Origin: Mesorhizobium sp. AR07
GTDB taxonomy: Bacteria > Pseudomonadota > Alphaproteobacteria > Rhizobiales > Rhizobiaceae
Length of the DNA: 64,000 bases
Direction: 5' to 3'
NCBI RefSeq assembly: GCF_024746815.1
Contig: NZ_CP080525.1
Location: forward strand, 5,760,501 to 5,824,500
Positions 36,521 to 45,780 of this stretch are shown piece by piece. A program made the position numbers and the translations under genes. The notes below the pieces were generated by a model. The model made no database searches and was not told the origin of the DNA. It saw only the letters and a program-made list of their open reading frames with translations. How positions within the stretch are numbered: the stretch's first letter is position 1; each line of letters begins with the position of its first letter.

Positions 36521-36541
36521 TCCGGCGCCGACGGCGCCGGA
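36521..36541. terminator. Stem-loop after the binding-protein gene
   Basis: A 9-bp perfect stem TCCGGCGCC against GGCGCCGGA with a 3-base loop. On the plus strand it is followed by TTTTTT, so it is a canonical terminator for antisense transcription. On the minus strand, the coding direction, it acts at most as a pause or 3'-end protector between the binding-protein and dehydratase genes. Confidence 0.6.
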
Positions 36542-36566
36542 TTTTTTCGCATGAATGCGATGCGGC

Positions 36567-37622
36567 TCAGGGTGCGGCCTTGACCTCGTTCCAGACCGCC
36601 ACGCGTTTTTCGAAATTCTCCGGCGTCTGCAGCCAGACGAGCTTGTCGGCATAGGTGAAGCCGTTGCGCGCGTTGGCTTCCTCGTCAGTCGTATTGCCGT
36701 AGCTCTTCTTGTCGGAGAGGTAGGCGCCGACCTTCTTGTCGAGGCATGCGTCGATCCAGGCATGAGCCAGGTCGACGTCCTTGGTGCCGGCCGAGATCGT
36801 CCAGCAGTCGAGCCATCCGATCGCGCCTTCCTTCGGGATGACAAAGGCGGCGTCGACGCCCTTGGCCTTCAGACCCGGAACCTGTGGTTCGCCCATCGAG
36901 AACATCGCCTTGATGCCCGACTGGGCGAAAACGGCAACGCCGTCATCGAAGCCGGCATAGTAGGTCAACAGGAGCCGCTTCTGTTCGATCAGCTTTTCCT
37001 TGACCTGGTCAAACTGGGCATCGGTGAGATGGAATGGGTCCTTGATGCCGAGCACGATCGCGGCCAGCACGATCGAGTTGTTGGCATCGTCGAGAGCGAT
37101 GATTTTCTGGGCATTGGCCGGATCCCACATCACCGACCAGCTATCGGGAGCTGTCGGAAAGGCAGTCTTGTCGTAGACGAGAGGCAGCGAACCCCAGGCA
37201 AACGGCATGCCGAACTGCTCGCTGCCGTGCATCAGTGGCGCGACCGATTTGAAAGCCGGCAGCAGATTGGCGGCGTTGGGGATCTTCGAAAGGTCGAGCG
37301 GCTTGATCAGCGATGCATTCATGTAACGGGAGAATGCCGACGTGTCGAAGGCAACGATGTCAAAGTCGGTGCCCTGCGAGCCCTGCATCTTGGCAAACAT
37401 CTCGTCGACGGAGCCGGCATAGACGATGCTCGTCTTGACGCTGTGTTTCTCCTCGAAGGGTTTTACCCATTCGGGCTCGGTGTAGCCCTCCCAGGTCAGG
37501 ATGCGGAAATCGCTTGCGGCGCGCGATTGTCGCGCGATGAACGGCGTAGCGAGCGCGGCGGCGCCGAGGGCCAAGGCTTGGCGGCGGGTCAGGCCCGGGA
37601 TCGATCTGCTGCGAGACGTCAT
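36567..37622 (-). CDS. Polyamine/opine-type periplasmic binding protein (PotD-like), Tat signal
   Basis: 351 residues. The N-terminus carries LTRRQALALG (RR at 13-14) before a hydrophobic stretch ending in RQSRA, a Tat signal. The mature part has the type II fold of the PotD branch: FRILTWEGYTEPEWVKPFEE, GTDFDIVAFDTSAFSRYM and VIPKEGAIGWLDCWTI. First structural gene after the regulator, 15 bases from it. Ligand probably a small organic acid or amine. Confidence 0.92.
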   Translation of the reverse strand: MTSRSRSIPGLTRRQALALGAAALATPFIARQSRAASDFRILTWEGYTEPEWVKPFEEKHSVKTSIVYAGSVDEMFAKMQGSQGTDFDIVAFDTSAFSRYMNASLIKPLDLSKIPNAANLLPAFKSVAPLMHGSEQFGMPFAWGSLPLVYDKTAFPTAPDSWSVMWDPANAQKIIALDDANNSIVLAAIVLGIKDPFHLTDAQFDQVKEKLIEQKRLLLTYYAGFDDGVAVFAQSGIKAMFSMGEPQVPGLKAKGVDAAFVIPKEGAIGWLDCWTISAGTKDVDLAHAWIDACLDKKVGAYLSDKKSYGNTTDEEANARNGFTYADKLVWLQTPENFEKRVAVWNEVKAAP

Positions 37623-37637
37623 TGTCTGTTCCCCTGG

Positions 37638-38357
37638 TTATTGAGTGGCTGGGTTGTTGAGCAGCCGTTCTGCCCGTTCGAAGGTATCCAGGCCCGCGAC
37701 ATGCCGGCCGACCTCGGCATCGATTTCCTCCTCCGAGCCGGTCAGCAGCACGTTCAGGTAAACCCGGTGCTCCTCCACGACCCGATCGAAATCCGGATCG
37801 CGATAGGTCTCGATGGAAAAGATAATGAGTATGTGCCGGGCGATGGCGTTCCACAGCGTCCACAGCAATGCGCTGTCGGCGATCTCGAAGAGCGTCGTGT
37901 GGAAACTGATGTCGGCCTTGTTGGTCGCAAGCCAGCTGCCGCGAGACTGGGCGATGCCAGCGATGCAGCCCTCCATTCGTCGCACGAGAAGAGGGTCGGC
38001 GCGCAGATGGACTGCTGCCAGATGTGCGGCAATCCGTTCGATGGCGGCCCGGACCGCATGGAGCTGGCGGGCCCACGCCTGGTCCAGCGTGGCCACCCGC
38101 ATGCCGCGGCGCGGCGAAGCGACGATGATCCCCTGGCTTTCCAGAATGCGCATCGCCTCGCGGATGGGAACTCGGCTCACTTGCAATGCCGCGGCGAGTT
38201 CCGTCTCGATCAGCCGTTGCTCCGACTGCAGCTGACGCAGCGCAATCGCCTCGACCACCTTGTCGGCGACCTGCTCCGACAGCGTTGAGGAGGAGGCCAG
38301 CGGAGTGAGGGCGCTGCCATTGAGAGGTGTTTTGATGAAGGAACCGCTCATAACCAT
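37638..38357 (-). CDS. GntR-family (FadR/FCD branch) transcriptional regulator
   Basis: 239 residues. The N-terminal winged helix-turn-helix spans about 28-90 (LIETELAAALQVSRVPIREA, then GMRV), and the C-terminal helical FCD domain has the metal-binding pattern with the HAVR, FHTTLFEIADS and EEHRVYL histidines. FCD regulators commonly sense organic acids, in keeping with the dehydratase genes in this operon. A CTGTATACAG palindrome 19 bases upstream of the start is the likely operator. Confidence 0.93.
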   Translation of the reverse strand: MVMSGSFIKTPLNGSALTPLASSSTLSEQVADKVVEAIALRQLQSEQRLIETELAAALQVSRVPIREAMRILESQGIIVASPRRGMRVATLDQAWARQLHAVRAAIERIAAHLAAVHLRADPLLVRRMEGCIAGIAQSRGSWLATNKADISFHTTLFEIADSALLWTLWNAIARHILIIFSIETYRDPDFDRVVEEHRVYLNVLLTGSEEEIDAEVGRHVAGLDTFERAERLLNNPATQ

Positions 38358-38375
38358 CGCTTCTTTGAATGTGTT

Positions 38376-38385
38376 CTGTATACAG
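38376..38385. promoter_or_regulatory. GntR/FCD-type operator
   Basis: CTGTATACAG, a perfect 10-bp palindrome of the TNGTATACNA style used by FCD regulators, just upstream of the GntR gene and about 200 bases before the divergent ATPase gene. Confidence 0.65.
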
Positions 38386-38585
38386 TCTTACAAGATGACG
38401 GGGATTGCAAGAGCTAAATTGCCGGGCGTTCCGCAGGTGAGAAGGCCGCAAGCGCGTTGACGCCTTCGTCTCCAGACAATAGCGTGATGTTCGGGATACT
38501 GGACATGCATCCGCAATTCCGGACTTGGCGACGGTGGGTATTGGTTGCCTGCCGTTGCCGGCAGGAACGCCGAATGGAGCTTCCG

Positions 38586-39680
38586 ATGAGCTATGTCGAA
38601 CTGAAGTCCGTCATCAAGCGCTATGGTGAGACCGAAATCATCCACGGCATCGACCTAGGCATCGAAAAGGAGGAGTTCACGGTTTTCGTCGGGCCCTCCG
38701 GCTGCGGCAAGTCCACTCTTCTGCGCATGATCGCCGGCCTGGAGAGCCTGCAGGAAGGCAGCATCCATATCGGTGGCAAGCGGGTCGACACGCTGCGCTC
38801 GGCGGAGCGCGGCATCGCCATGGTTTTCCAGAACTACGCGCTCTATCCGCATATGACCGTTTTCGAAAACATGGCCTTCGGTCTGCGCATCGCGAAGGCT
38901 GGACAGGACGAGATCCGCGCAAAGGTACAGCGGGCTGCCGGCATCCTGCAGATTTCCGAGATTCTCGGCCGTCAGCCACGGGCGCTTTCCGGGGGGCAGC
39001 GCCAGCGCGTGGCTATCGGCCGGGCCATCGTGCGCGAGCCGAAAGTGTTTCTGTTCGACGAGCCGCTCTCCAACCTGGATGCCAAGCTTCGGGTGCAGAT
39101 GCGGGTCGAACTGACGCGCCTGCACCGCGATCTTCGCGCGACGATGATTTACGTCACCCACGATCAGGTCGAGGCGATGACCATGGCCGACAAGATCGTC
39201 GTGCTGAACCAGGGCCGGGTGGAGCAGGTCGGGCGGCCGCTCGACCTCTACAACGCGCCGTGCAACCGCTTTGTTGCGGGCTTCATCGGATCGCCGGCGA
39301 TGAATTTCCTTGAAGGCGTCATCGCCGGGGCGGCCGCCAACAGCGTCACGGTGGCCCTCGGAGGCGACAAGACGGTCACCGTGCCATGCAGGCCGGGCCA
39401 GGCAAGGGAAGGCGCGCCGGTCACGCTGGGCATCCGTCCGGAAGCACTGGAAGTGGCGGGGCAGGGCGACGCCACGGTGACTGGACGCGTGCTGGCGGTC
39501 GAGCGCCTCGGCAACGAAACCTTCGTGTATGTCGATGTCCCCGGCAGCAGCGACTTTGCCGTGCATGTAGCCGGCGACGTGCGCATCGCGCCGGACGAAG
39601 CGATGAGCTTCGGCCTCCCCGCCGCCAGGTGCCATCTGTTCGACGCCGACGGCAGGGCCTTCGAGATGCTGGCGGCCTGA
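38586..39680 (+). CDS. CUT1-type ABC importer ATPase (MalK/UgpC-like)
   Basis: 364 residues from the ATG at 38586, six bases after a GGAG; upstream in-frame codons are not supported. Walker A GPSGCGKST at 36-44, Q-loop MVFQNYALYPHMTV, signature LSGGQRQRVAIGRA, Walker B VFLFDEPLSNLDA, switch VTHDQVEAMT, TOBE domain with LGIRPEALEV. It stands alone on the plus strand and converges with the importer operon 39699-43847, which lacks an ATPase gene, so it most likely powers that importer. Confidence 0.95.
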   Translation: MSYVELKSVIKRYGETEIIHGIDLGIEKEEFTVFVGPSGCGKSTLLRMIAGLESLQEGSIHIGGKRVDTLRSAERGIAMVFQNYALYPHMTVFENMAFGLRIAKAGQDEIRAKVQRAAGILQISEILGRQPRALSGGQRQRVAIGRAIVREPKVFLFDEPLSNLDAKLRVQMRVELTRLHRDLRATMIYVTHDQVEAMTMADKIVVLNQGRVEQVGRPLDLYNAPCNRFVAGFIGSPAMNFLEGVIAGAAANSVTVALGGDKTVTVPCRPGQAREGAPVTLGIRPEALEVAGQGDATVTGRVLAVERLGNETFVYVDVPGSSDFAVHVAGDVRIAPDEAMSFGLPAARCHLFDADGRAFEMLAA

Positions 39681-39698
39681 GCCGCCGGCGAAGCCTTC

Positions 39699-40694
39699 TC
39701 AGGCGGCGATTGCCCTCCCGTCGCCGTCGAGCGCGGTTACCGGCCCGGACGGCCTGAAAACATGCAGGCGCAGCTCGGCACTCAGTTCCTCATCCGGATG
39801 CAACCGCAACAGCCGGCTTGCGCGCGCCCTGGCGTCGGCAAGGCCCATGGCCGACCGGGTGGTGTTGGGTTCGAGGCCGATCAGCCGGCCGCGGCCATGC
39901 CACGGCGGTGCTGTGATTGCGCCCAGTTCGTACCACAGCCACGCGCAGGGGAAGCGCTCGGGCGTCCATGACAGGGCAACGGCAACGGCGTCGTCGAGGC
40001 GGCGCACCGCCACCCAAGCCGCTTCGAAATCGTGCAGATAGGCCATCGCCGCCACATTGTCGCCGGGCCGGCCCAGATCGACGGCGCCGGCCTTGCCCGC
40101 GGCCATCGGCCAGGCGTTGGTGACGCCGGGCAACAGCGGGTTGGCGGGAGGATCGTAACTGTCGTCGGCCGTCACTTTCCGCGCGCCCGATGTGATTTCC
40201 ACTGGTCCCTCCAGCAAGTCGGAACCGAAGGTCGCGTGGTGCCCCCACATGACGTCGATCGGACGCCGGCCGGTCATGCGAAGACGCTCGCGCACGATCA
40301 GCAAATCCTTCTCGACCGTCAGTTCGCGCTGCATCGTGACCGGAACGGTGAAAAACCGTCGCGTGAGCTGGATCGTGCTTTTCGAGACGCTCACCGTCCA
40401 CGGAGCGATCGACGCTTCGCCATGGAACCCATGAAAGACCCCATCGTCGGTGCAGGCGTCGCCGCCATTGGGAAACAGCAGCGGCCAGCCGCCGGTATAG
40501 CGGGTCAGCCAATGGGTCTCGTCACGCGCCGCCATTCCGGCGATGGGCGTATCGATCGCGTCCCAGGGGACTTTCCCCAGAACCGACAGGCCGAGCCCCA
40601 GATGCGTGATGGCGATAATGGTGCCGCCGACGCGCGGATTGACCTTAACCCGCAACTCGTCGCTGGCGATGCTGATCGAACCGTCCGTTGTCAT
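39699..40694 (-). CDS. Aldose-1-epimerase-like (mutarotase-fold) protein
   Basis: 331 residues from the ATG at 40694, which overlaps the permease stop by 4 bases. Beta-sandwich features: GGTIIAITH near residue 25, GGWPLLFPNGG, then FHGFHGEASIAPW with the histidines expected in the sugar-binding cleft, and WGHHATFGSD. Acidic residue near the C-terminus in LGLEP-like LIGLEPNTT. Probably interconverts sugar anomers after import, so it hints that the importer carries a reducing sugar or derivative. Confidence 0.8.
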   Translation of the reverse strand: MTTDGSISIASDELRVKVNPRVGGTIIAITHLGLGLSVLGKVPWDAIDTPIAGMAARDETHWLTRYTGGWPLLFPNGGDACTDDGVFHGFHGEASIAPWTVSVSKSTIQLTRRFFTVPVTMQRELTVEKDLLIVRERLRMTGRRPIDVMWGHHATFGSDLLEGPVEITSGARKVTADDSYDPPANPLLPGVTNAWPMAAGKAGAVDLGRPGDNVAAMAYLHDFEAAWVAVRRLDDAVAVALSWTPERFPCAWLWYELGAITAPPWHGRGRLIGLEPNTTRSAMGLADARARASRLLRLHPDEELSAELRLHVFRPSGPVTALDGDGRAIAA

Positions 40695-41506
40695 TTGATC
40701 GCGCCGGCCATCAGGCCGCGAATGAAATACTTCTGGAAGGTGATGTAGAGGATCAGCATCGGCGCGCTGGCGATGACCATGCCTGCCATGGTTAGCGGTA
40801 CCTGGTTGTTGTAACGTCCCTGAAAGACGCTGATGCCGGCCATCAGCGTCCGTTTGGAGTCCTCCTGCAGGAAGATGATAGCGATCAAAAGATCGTTCCA
40901 GACATAGAGCGAGTTGACCACCACCAAGGTGACAAGCGCGGGAAGCGAGAGCGGCAGCACAATCTTCATCAGAATCTGGAAATCGCCGGCGCCGTCTATG
41001 TGCGCCGATTCGAACAGCTCCCTGGGCACGGTGCGGAAGAAGGTGGTCAGCAGGTAGACCGAGAACGGGGTGATGAGACCGGCATAGATGATGATAGCGC
41101 CCTGATAGGTGCTGATCAGGCCGATCCGCGAATAGAGAACGAAGAGCGGCACAATCATGACGATCGGCGGCACCGCCATCAGCGACGTGGTGATCGCCAG
41201 CAGCGTCTGGCGGCCGGTGAATTGCATGCGCGCAATGGCATAGGCGGCCAGGCACGACACCACGATGCTGAGCCCCACGGCGCCGACGACAAGGATCAGG
41301 CTGTTCATCATCCAGGCAAGGAACGGGCTGTCGACGAGCACGGCCCGGAAATGATCGAGCACGGGCGCATTCGGCAGCCCGAGCTTGTCGATGGCGTATT
41401 GTTCGTCGCTCTTGAGCGCGGTCGACACCATGAACAGGGTCGGCACCAGCGCCAGGAACGCGGCGAAGGCCAGCACGCCGTGCTTGAGCGCGTCGCCCTG
41501 CTTCAT
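40691..41506 (-). CDS. CUT1-type ABC sugar permease 2 (MalG-like)
   Basis: 271 residues, six membrane segments; ATG at 41506, 50 bases after permease 1. Docking loop: LFESAHIDGAGDFQILMKIV; the LYVWNDLLIAIIFLQEDSKR block near the end fits MalG-type permeases. Confidence 0.92.
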   Translation of the reverse strand: MKQGDALKHGVLAFAAFLALVPTLFMVSTALKSDEQYAIDKLGLPNAPVLDHFRAVLVDSPFLAWMMNSLILVVGAVGLSIVVSCLAAYAIARMQFTGRQTLLAITTSLMAVPPIVMIVPLFVLYSRIGLISTYQGAIIIYAGLITPFSVYLLTTFFRTVPRELFESAHIDGAGDFQILMKIVLPLSLPALVTLVVVNSLYVWNDLLIAIIFLQEDSKRTLMAGISVFQGRYNNQVPLTMAGMVIASAPMLILYITFQKYFIRGLMAGAIK

Positions 41507-41556
41507 GGCGTGGTCCTGGGGCAGCGTGATGAGCAGGATATCGGATGCGCCATGGT

Positions 41557-42435
41557 CTAGGTCTCCTGCTCGTTGGCGATGCGTCGCGCCCTGAACAACG
41601 GAAAGATCAGCGCGACCGAAACCAGGAACAGCATCACCGAGGCCGCCGCGGCGATACCAGGCAGGCTGGTGCGGATCAGAGCGTTGAAGATGTAGAACTC
41701 GATGACCACGGTGGAGGTGCCGGGGCCGCCCCGTCCGCCACCCACCACGTAGACATAGGCGAACACCGCGGAGAGCATGGTGATGACGCTCACCACCGCG
41801 TAGAACTCGATGACGCCGCGCATTTGCGGCAGGATGATGTGCCACACGCGCTGCCACCAGGATGCGCCCTCCAGCTTGGCGGCCTCTATCAGCGACTCGT
41901 CGAGGCTGAGCAGGCGGGCCAGAAACAGGATGATGCCGAGCGCGGATTCGCGCCAGATGATCAGGATCATCACCGTCCACAGCGCCACGTCCGAGGAGCC
42001 AATCCAGTCGAGAGCGAGGAAGTCGAGGTTGAGCCAGCGCAGCACTTCATTGACCGGCCCGCTGAACTGGAACATCCGCTTCATCACCACCGCGATGATC
42101 GGAATGGCGAGCACGAAGGGCACGAACACGATGACACGGTAAATCTTCCAGCCCGCGACGCGCTCATACAGCAGGATCGAGACCAGCAGCGAGATGACGA
42201 TCATGGCCGGGATCGCCAGCAGCAATTGAAGATTGTGCAGCACCGATTCCCAAAACAGCGATTGCGAAAGCACAAGTTCGTAGTTGCGCAACCCGATCCA
42301 GGGCCCGTCGATGCCACGAACCATCTTGAAGCTGAATTCGAAGATGCGCACCAGCGGGTAGCCGAATACGAACGCCAGCAGCACGACCAGCGGCAGCACG
42401 TAGAGATAGGGGGTGAGCCGGGACGATGAGTTCAT
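41557..42435 (-). CDS. CUT1-type ABC sugar permease 1 (MalF-like)
   Basis: 292 residues, six membrane segments. Docking loop: LIEAAKLEGASWWQRVWHII, then LPQMRGVI. First membrane span PYLYVLPLVVLLAFVFGYPL is typical of MalF-type permeases. Separated from the binding-protein gene by a terminator-like stem-loop. Confidence 0.93.
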   Translation of the reverse strand: MNSSSRLTPYLYVLPLVVLLAFVFGYPLVRIFEFSFKMVRGIDGPWIGLRNYELVLSQSLFWESVLHNLQLLLAIPAMIVISLLVSILLYERVAGWKIYRVIVFVPFVLAIPIIAVVMKRMFQFSGPVNEVLRWLNLDFLALDWIGSSDVALWTVMILIIWRESALGIILFLARLLSLDESLIEAAKLEGASWWQRVWHIILPQMRGVIEFYAVVSVITMLSAVFAYVYVVGGGRGGPGTSTVVIEFYIFNALIRTSLPGIAAAASVMLFLVSVALIFPLFRARRIANEQET

Positions 42436-42460
42436 GTTGCGCTGCTATGCTGGACGAAAA

Positions 42461-42491
42461 CGGCCGGAGCGCGGGAGCCGCGCGCCGGCCG
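42461..42491 (-). terminator. Terminator-like stem-loop after the binding-protein gene
   Basis: Read on the minus strand, a long GC-rich stem (7 bp, one mismatch, 6 bp, 3-base loop) is followed by TTTT. This is the most terminator-like of the stem-loops in the window and probably gives partial termination between binding protein and permeases. Confidence 0.65.
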
Positions 42492-42497
42492 CGAACA

Positions 42498-43847
42498 TCA
42501 GGTTGGCGAGGACAGGTCCACCGCCCATTTGCGATAGTTTTCGACCAGATCCGGGTTGAAGTCGCGCCACTCTTTGGCGGTCTGGGCGGCCAGTTCGCCC
42601 GCCTGCTCACCGGTCATGGAGCCCTGCACGATCTGCTGGCCGGTCGGGATGGCGGCCCGTTCGTAGAATTGGCCCGGCATGACGTTGGTGACGTTCGAGA
42701 TGTTCTGCCCGAGCCCCCATTTCTCCCACATGAGCCGCACCGCGTCATTCTTGATGACGCTGGTGTCGAAGTTCTTGTTGGACGGTATCCAGCCGGTTGC
42801 ATCCCAGAAGGCTTTCAGCCGCTCGGGTGAATGAAGATATTCGATGAAGGCAGCGGCCGCCTGCGGATCCTTGGAATTGGTCGAGATGCCGAGACCCTGC
42901 ACGTCGAGCAGCGGCTGTCCGGCCAATTTGCCTTTGCCGTATCCCGGCATGACCATGACGCCGATCTGGCCGTCGGCGGTCTTGAGGTCGGCAGGCAGGC
43001 GCGTGCCGATGGATTGACCGATGCCGAGCTTGCCCGCGGCCACCAGATCGATGCCGGGATAGAGTTCGAGCGACGACATGTCCTTGTTGAGGAAGCCGCG
43101 TGTCTTGAGCTCCTCGAGCTTTACCCAGTGCTCGTGGTATTTCGGATCGCGAAAATCCTTGTCGCCGATGAAGAGTTCGACAGCCTCGCCGAGCGAATCG
43201 AGATTCTGCGGCAATGCGTGGCTGATGTACCACTCGCTCCAATAGCCGTCCTGGATGCCGCCGCCGAGCGGCTCGATGCCGGCCGTCTTGAGCTTTTCGC
43301 AGGCATCGAGCAGCGCATCCCACGTCGCCGGCGGCGTGTTGGGGTCGAGCTTGGCCTGTTCGAACAGCTTCTTGTTGTAGATCCAGAGCATCGGCAGCGG
43401 ATACCAGCCGACGCGGTAGACGTTGCCGCCGAAATGGCTGAGCTTGGTTGGGTTCGAGGCGGCCAGCACGTCGGCATTGACCACGCCGTTGAGGCCGCGA
43501 AGGTAGCCGAACCACACGCTTTCCATGTGATAGATGCCGTTCCACAGATATTGGATATCCGGTGCCTTGCCGGCGGCCGCCGCGGTCTGGAACTGCGATA
43601 TCACCACCGCGGTGTCCTGCAGCATGGCCTTGATGGTTGCTTCCTTGTAGCCGGCAATGGAACTGTTGACGAAGGCCTGCAGACCCGGCAACTCCTGTTC
43701 GCCCCACCACCACATGTCGAGCGTCTTGTCCTGCGCGTATGCCGGCGCCGACGGCAGGATGCCGCCGAGCGCGGCGCCCGCTCCAAGCCCGGCGGTCGTT
43801 CTCAAGAAGTTGCGGCGGGAAATGTCCCGTAGCTTGAAATCATGCAT
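42498..43847 (-). CDS. Extracellular sugar-binding protein (family 1), Tat signal
   Basis: 449 residues. A textbook Tat signal SRRNFLR (RR at 11-12) precedes a hydrophobic region ending in APAYA. The mature part has the MalE-type fold: TLDMWWWGEQELPG, DIQYLWNGIYHMESVW, LGISTNSKDPQAAAAFIEYL. Partner of the permeases at 40691-42435 and, by inference, the ATPase at 38586. Tat export suggests folding or cofactor binding before export. Confidence 0.93.
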   Translation of the reverse strand: MHDFKLRDISRRNFLRTTAGLGAGAALGGILPSAPAYAQDKTLDMWWWGEQELPGLQAFVNSSIAGYKEATIKAMLQDTAVVISQFQTAAAAGKAPDIQYLWNGIYHMESVWFGYLRGLNGVVNADVLAASNPTKLSHFGGNVYRVGWYPLPMLWIYNKKLFEQAKLDPNTPPATWDALLDACEKLKTAGIEPLGGGIQDGYWSEWYISHALPQNLDSLGEAVELFIGDKDFRDPKYHEHWVKLEELKTRGFLNKDMSSLELYPGIDLVAAGKLGIGQSIGTRLPADLKTADGQIGVMVMPGYGKGKLAGQPLLDVQGLGISTNSKDPQAAAAFIEYLHSPERLKAFWDATGWIPSNKNFDTSVIKNDAVRLMWEKWGLGQNISNVTNVMPGQFYERAAIPTGQQIVQGSMTGEQAGELAAQTAKEWRDFNPDLVENYRKWAVDLSSPT

Positions 43848-43921
43848 GCTTTCAGCCTTCCCTATTTTTGCCCCAGTTACGCGAATATCCCAGGCGCGGC
43901 GTTCTCCCGCCCGCGCAAGGG

Positions 43922-44698
43922 TCAGAAAGTGCTCATCAGCCCGCCGTCCACGACCAGCAATTGCCCGGTCATGTAGCGGCAGTAGTCCGATGCCAGGAAC
44001 ACCACGGTACCGGAGACATCCTCGGGACTGCCGCTGCGACCGAGCGGGATCTTGCGCCGGTCGACATACCAGTCGATGAAATCCGGCGTGGTCGTCTCAT
44101 CGACGCCGTTGACGATCGACATCGGCGTGGTCATGAAACCAGGCGCCACGGCATTGACCAGAATGTTGTGGCGGCCGAGTTCCACCGCCATCGACTTGGT
44201 GTAGGCGATGATGCCCCCCTTGGCGGCGTTGTAGGAACCGCAGTCGCCGCTCGAGGCAAAGCCCTGGATCGAGGCGATGTGGATGATCCTGCCCGCTTGC
44301 TGTTTCACCATATGCGGGGCGACGAGCTTGCTGCCCATATAGACCGCCTCGAGATTGACCGTCATGGTGCGGCGCCAGTCTTCCAGCGTGTCGTCGAGCA
44401 GGGTTCTGGTCGGAGGATTGACGGCGGCATTGTTGACGAGGACGTCGATGCGTCCGAGCGATGCGACGACGTCGCCGACAATCTGCCCATACCGGTCATA
44501 GTCGGTGACGTCGAGGACGTAGGGATGCGCCTTGCCCGCGGTCGCTTCGATCTCGGCGGTGACTGCCGCGAGCGTTTCGCGATTGCGTTCCAGCAGCACG
44601 ACGCCAGCCCCCTCGGCCGCCATTTCCAGCGCCACGGATCGGCCCAGCCCCTGGCCGGCGCCGCTGACGAGGCAGATCCTGTCGTCCAGCAAACCCAT
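43922..44698 (-). CDS. Short-chain dehydrogenase/reductase
   Basis: 258 residues. Cofactor motif SGAGQGLG near the N-terminus, NNAAV near 90, catalytic Ser in IASIQG and YNAAK (YxxxK), C-terminal MTGQLLVVDGG. First gene of the importer operon on this strand, 74 bases before the binding-protein start. Likely oxidises the imported sugar at one hydroxyl. Confidence 0.92.
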   Translation of the reverse strand: MGLLDDRICLVSGAGQGLGRSVALEMAAEGAGVVLLERNRETLAAVTAEIEATAGKAHPYVLDVTDYDRYGQIVGDVVASLGRIDVLVNNAAVNPPTRTLLDDTLEDWRRTMTVNLEAVYMGSKLVAPHMVKQQAGRIIHIASIQGFASSGDCGSYNAAKGGIIAYTKSMAVELGRHNILVNAVAPGFMTTPMSIVNGVDETTTPDFIDWYVDRRKIPLGRSGSPEDVSGTVVFLASDYCRYMTGQLLVVDGGLMSTF

Positions 44699-44904
44699 GC
44701 TGCATATCCTGACTGCGCGTCGGCAATTTATCAGCCTCGCCCGACCAACGCGCTCCTGGTTCCTTCCGGAATGTTGGACCTTGATCTGGCATCTCGGAAC
44801 AGATTAGACTTGGCAGGGAAATCGTCAAGCGTTGAATCGGCTCGTACCGCATTGCCTGCGCCAGGCCATCGAACCATCATCTCGTTTTTCAGGAACCTTG
44901 CACA
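44699..44904. promoter_or_regulatory. Divergent intergenic region with a possible IclR-type site
   Basis: This gap separates the SDR/importer operon from the SMP-30-like gene and must hold both promoters. TCCGGAATGTTGGA at 44766-44779 resembles the TCCG-N6-(C/T)GGA sites found at 53672, 56352, 58405 and 61631 but has one weaker arm. No clear -35/-10 pair was recognised. Confidence 0.35.
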
Positions 44905-45759
44905 ATGTCGAGCGACCATCAGCATCTGGCGCTGTCCAATGTCGGCCTTGCCTTCGACCATCCCGAGGCCGTGGCGTGGGGGCCGGATGGCAGAGCCTAT
45001 GCCGGGGGAGAGGCCGGCCAGCTTTATCGCTTCACCCTGGACGGCAGCGCGCTGGAGGAAGTGGCGCGGGTCGCGGGCGGCTTCCTGCTTGGCCTTGCGC
45101 ATGACGCCGGCGTAAACACCTATGCCTGCGACGACCGCTCGGCCTGCGTGCACCGCATCACGCCCGACGGCAAGGTCACCGTCTATGCGGCCGGCAATGC
45201 CGAGCAGAAGATGCGCGTGCCGAATTATCCGGTCTTCGACGATGGCGGCAATCTCTATGTCTCGGATTCGGGGACATGGGGTGCGCGAGACGGTTTCATC
45301 TGGAAGGTCGCTCCCGGCGGCACGGCCATGATATGGGACCGGCAGGCGTGCGCATTTCCCAACGGCATGTGCCTCTCGGCCGATGGACGCTGGCTTTATG
45401 TTGTAGAATCCTGTCCGCCGCTTGTCTCCAGGATCGCGATCAACTCCGACGGCAGCGCCGGAGCGCGCGTCGTCGTCGTGGAATTGCCGCGGCAAGTGCC
45501 CGATGGTCTGGCGCTCGACGAGAATGGCGATCTGTATATCAGCCTGTACAACCCCAACATCATCTATCGCCTGACGACGGGCGGCGAGCTGATCACGCTC
45601 TACGATGACTGGGAACAGCTTATGCTGGTCGCCCCGACCAACATCGCCTTCGGCGGCGGCGACAGGAAGACGTTGATCATCGCCAGCCTTTGCGGCTGGT
45701 CGGTGCATACCGCGCCGATGCCAGCGCCGGGCCTGAGGCTGCGTTATCCCGAACTATAA
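44905..45759 (+). CDS. SMP-30/strictosidine-synthase-like propeller hydrolase
   Basis: 284 residues with repeated propeller blades: GPDGRAYAGGEAGQLYRFTL, VFDDGGNLYVSDSG, FPNGMCLSADGRWLYVVES, DENGDLYISLYNP. The Asn in FPNGM and the Asp of SDSG fit metal ligands of the lactonase family; the usual AEGP motif is replaced by DHPEAVAWGPDG, so the activity may differ from that of the lactonase at 19388. Divergent from the SDR/importer operon, suggesting a shared pathway with a lactone step. Confidence 0.82.
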   Translation: MSSDHQHLALSNVGLAFDHPEAVAWGPDGRAYAGGEAGQLYRFTLDGSALEEVARVAGGFLLGLAHDAGVNTYACDDRSACVHRITPDGKVTVYAAGNAEQKMRVPNYPVFDDGGNLYVSDSGTWGARDGFIWKVAPGGTAMIWDRQACAFPNGMCLSADGRWLYVVESCPPLVSRIAINSDGSAGARVVVVELPRQVPDGLALDENGDLYISLYNPNIIYRLTTGGELITLYDDWEQLMLVAPTNIAFGGGDRKTLIIASLCGWSVHTAPMPAPGLRLRYPEL

Positions 45760-45780
45760 CGACGCATTGCGCGGAAGCGG

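Noticed and set aside
36521-36547. A canonical terminator for the importer operon
   Set aside because: The T-run follows the stem only on the plus strand, opposite to the genes, so it is not listed as the operon's own terminator.
36555-38288. A 577-codon open frame on the plus strand
   Set aside because: Antisense of the PotD-like and GntR genes, which have clear motifs, signal peptide and operator.
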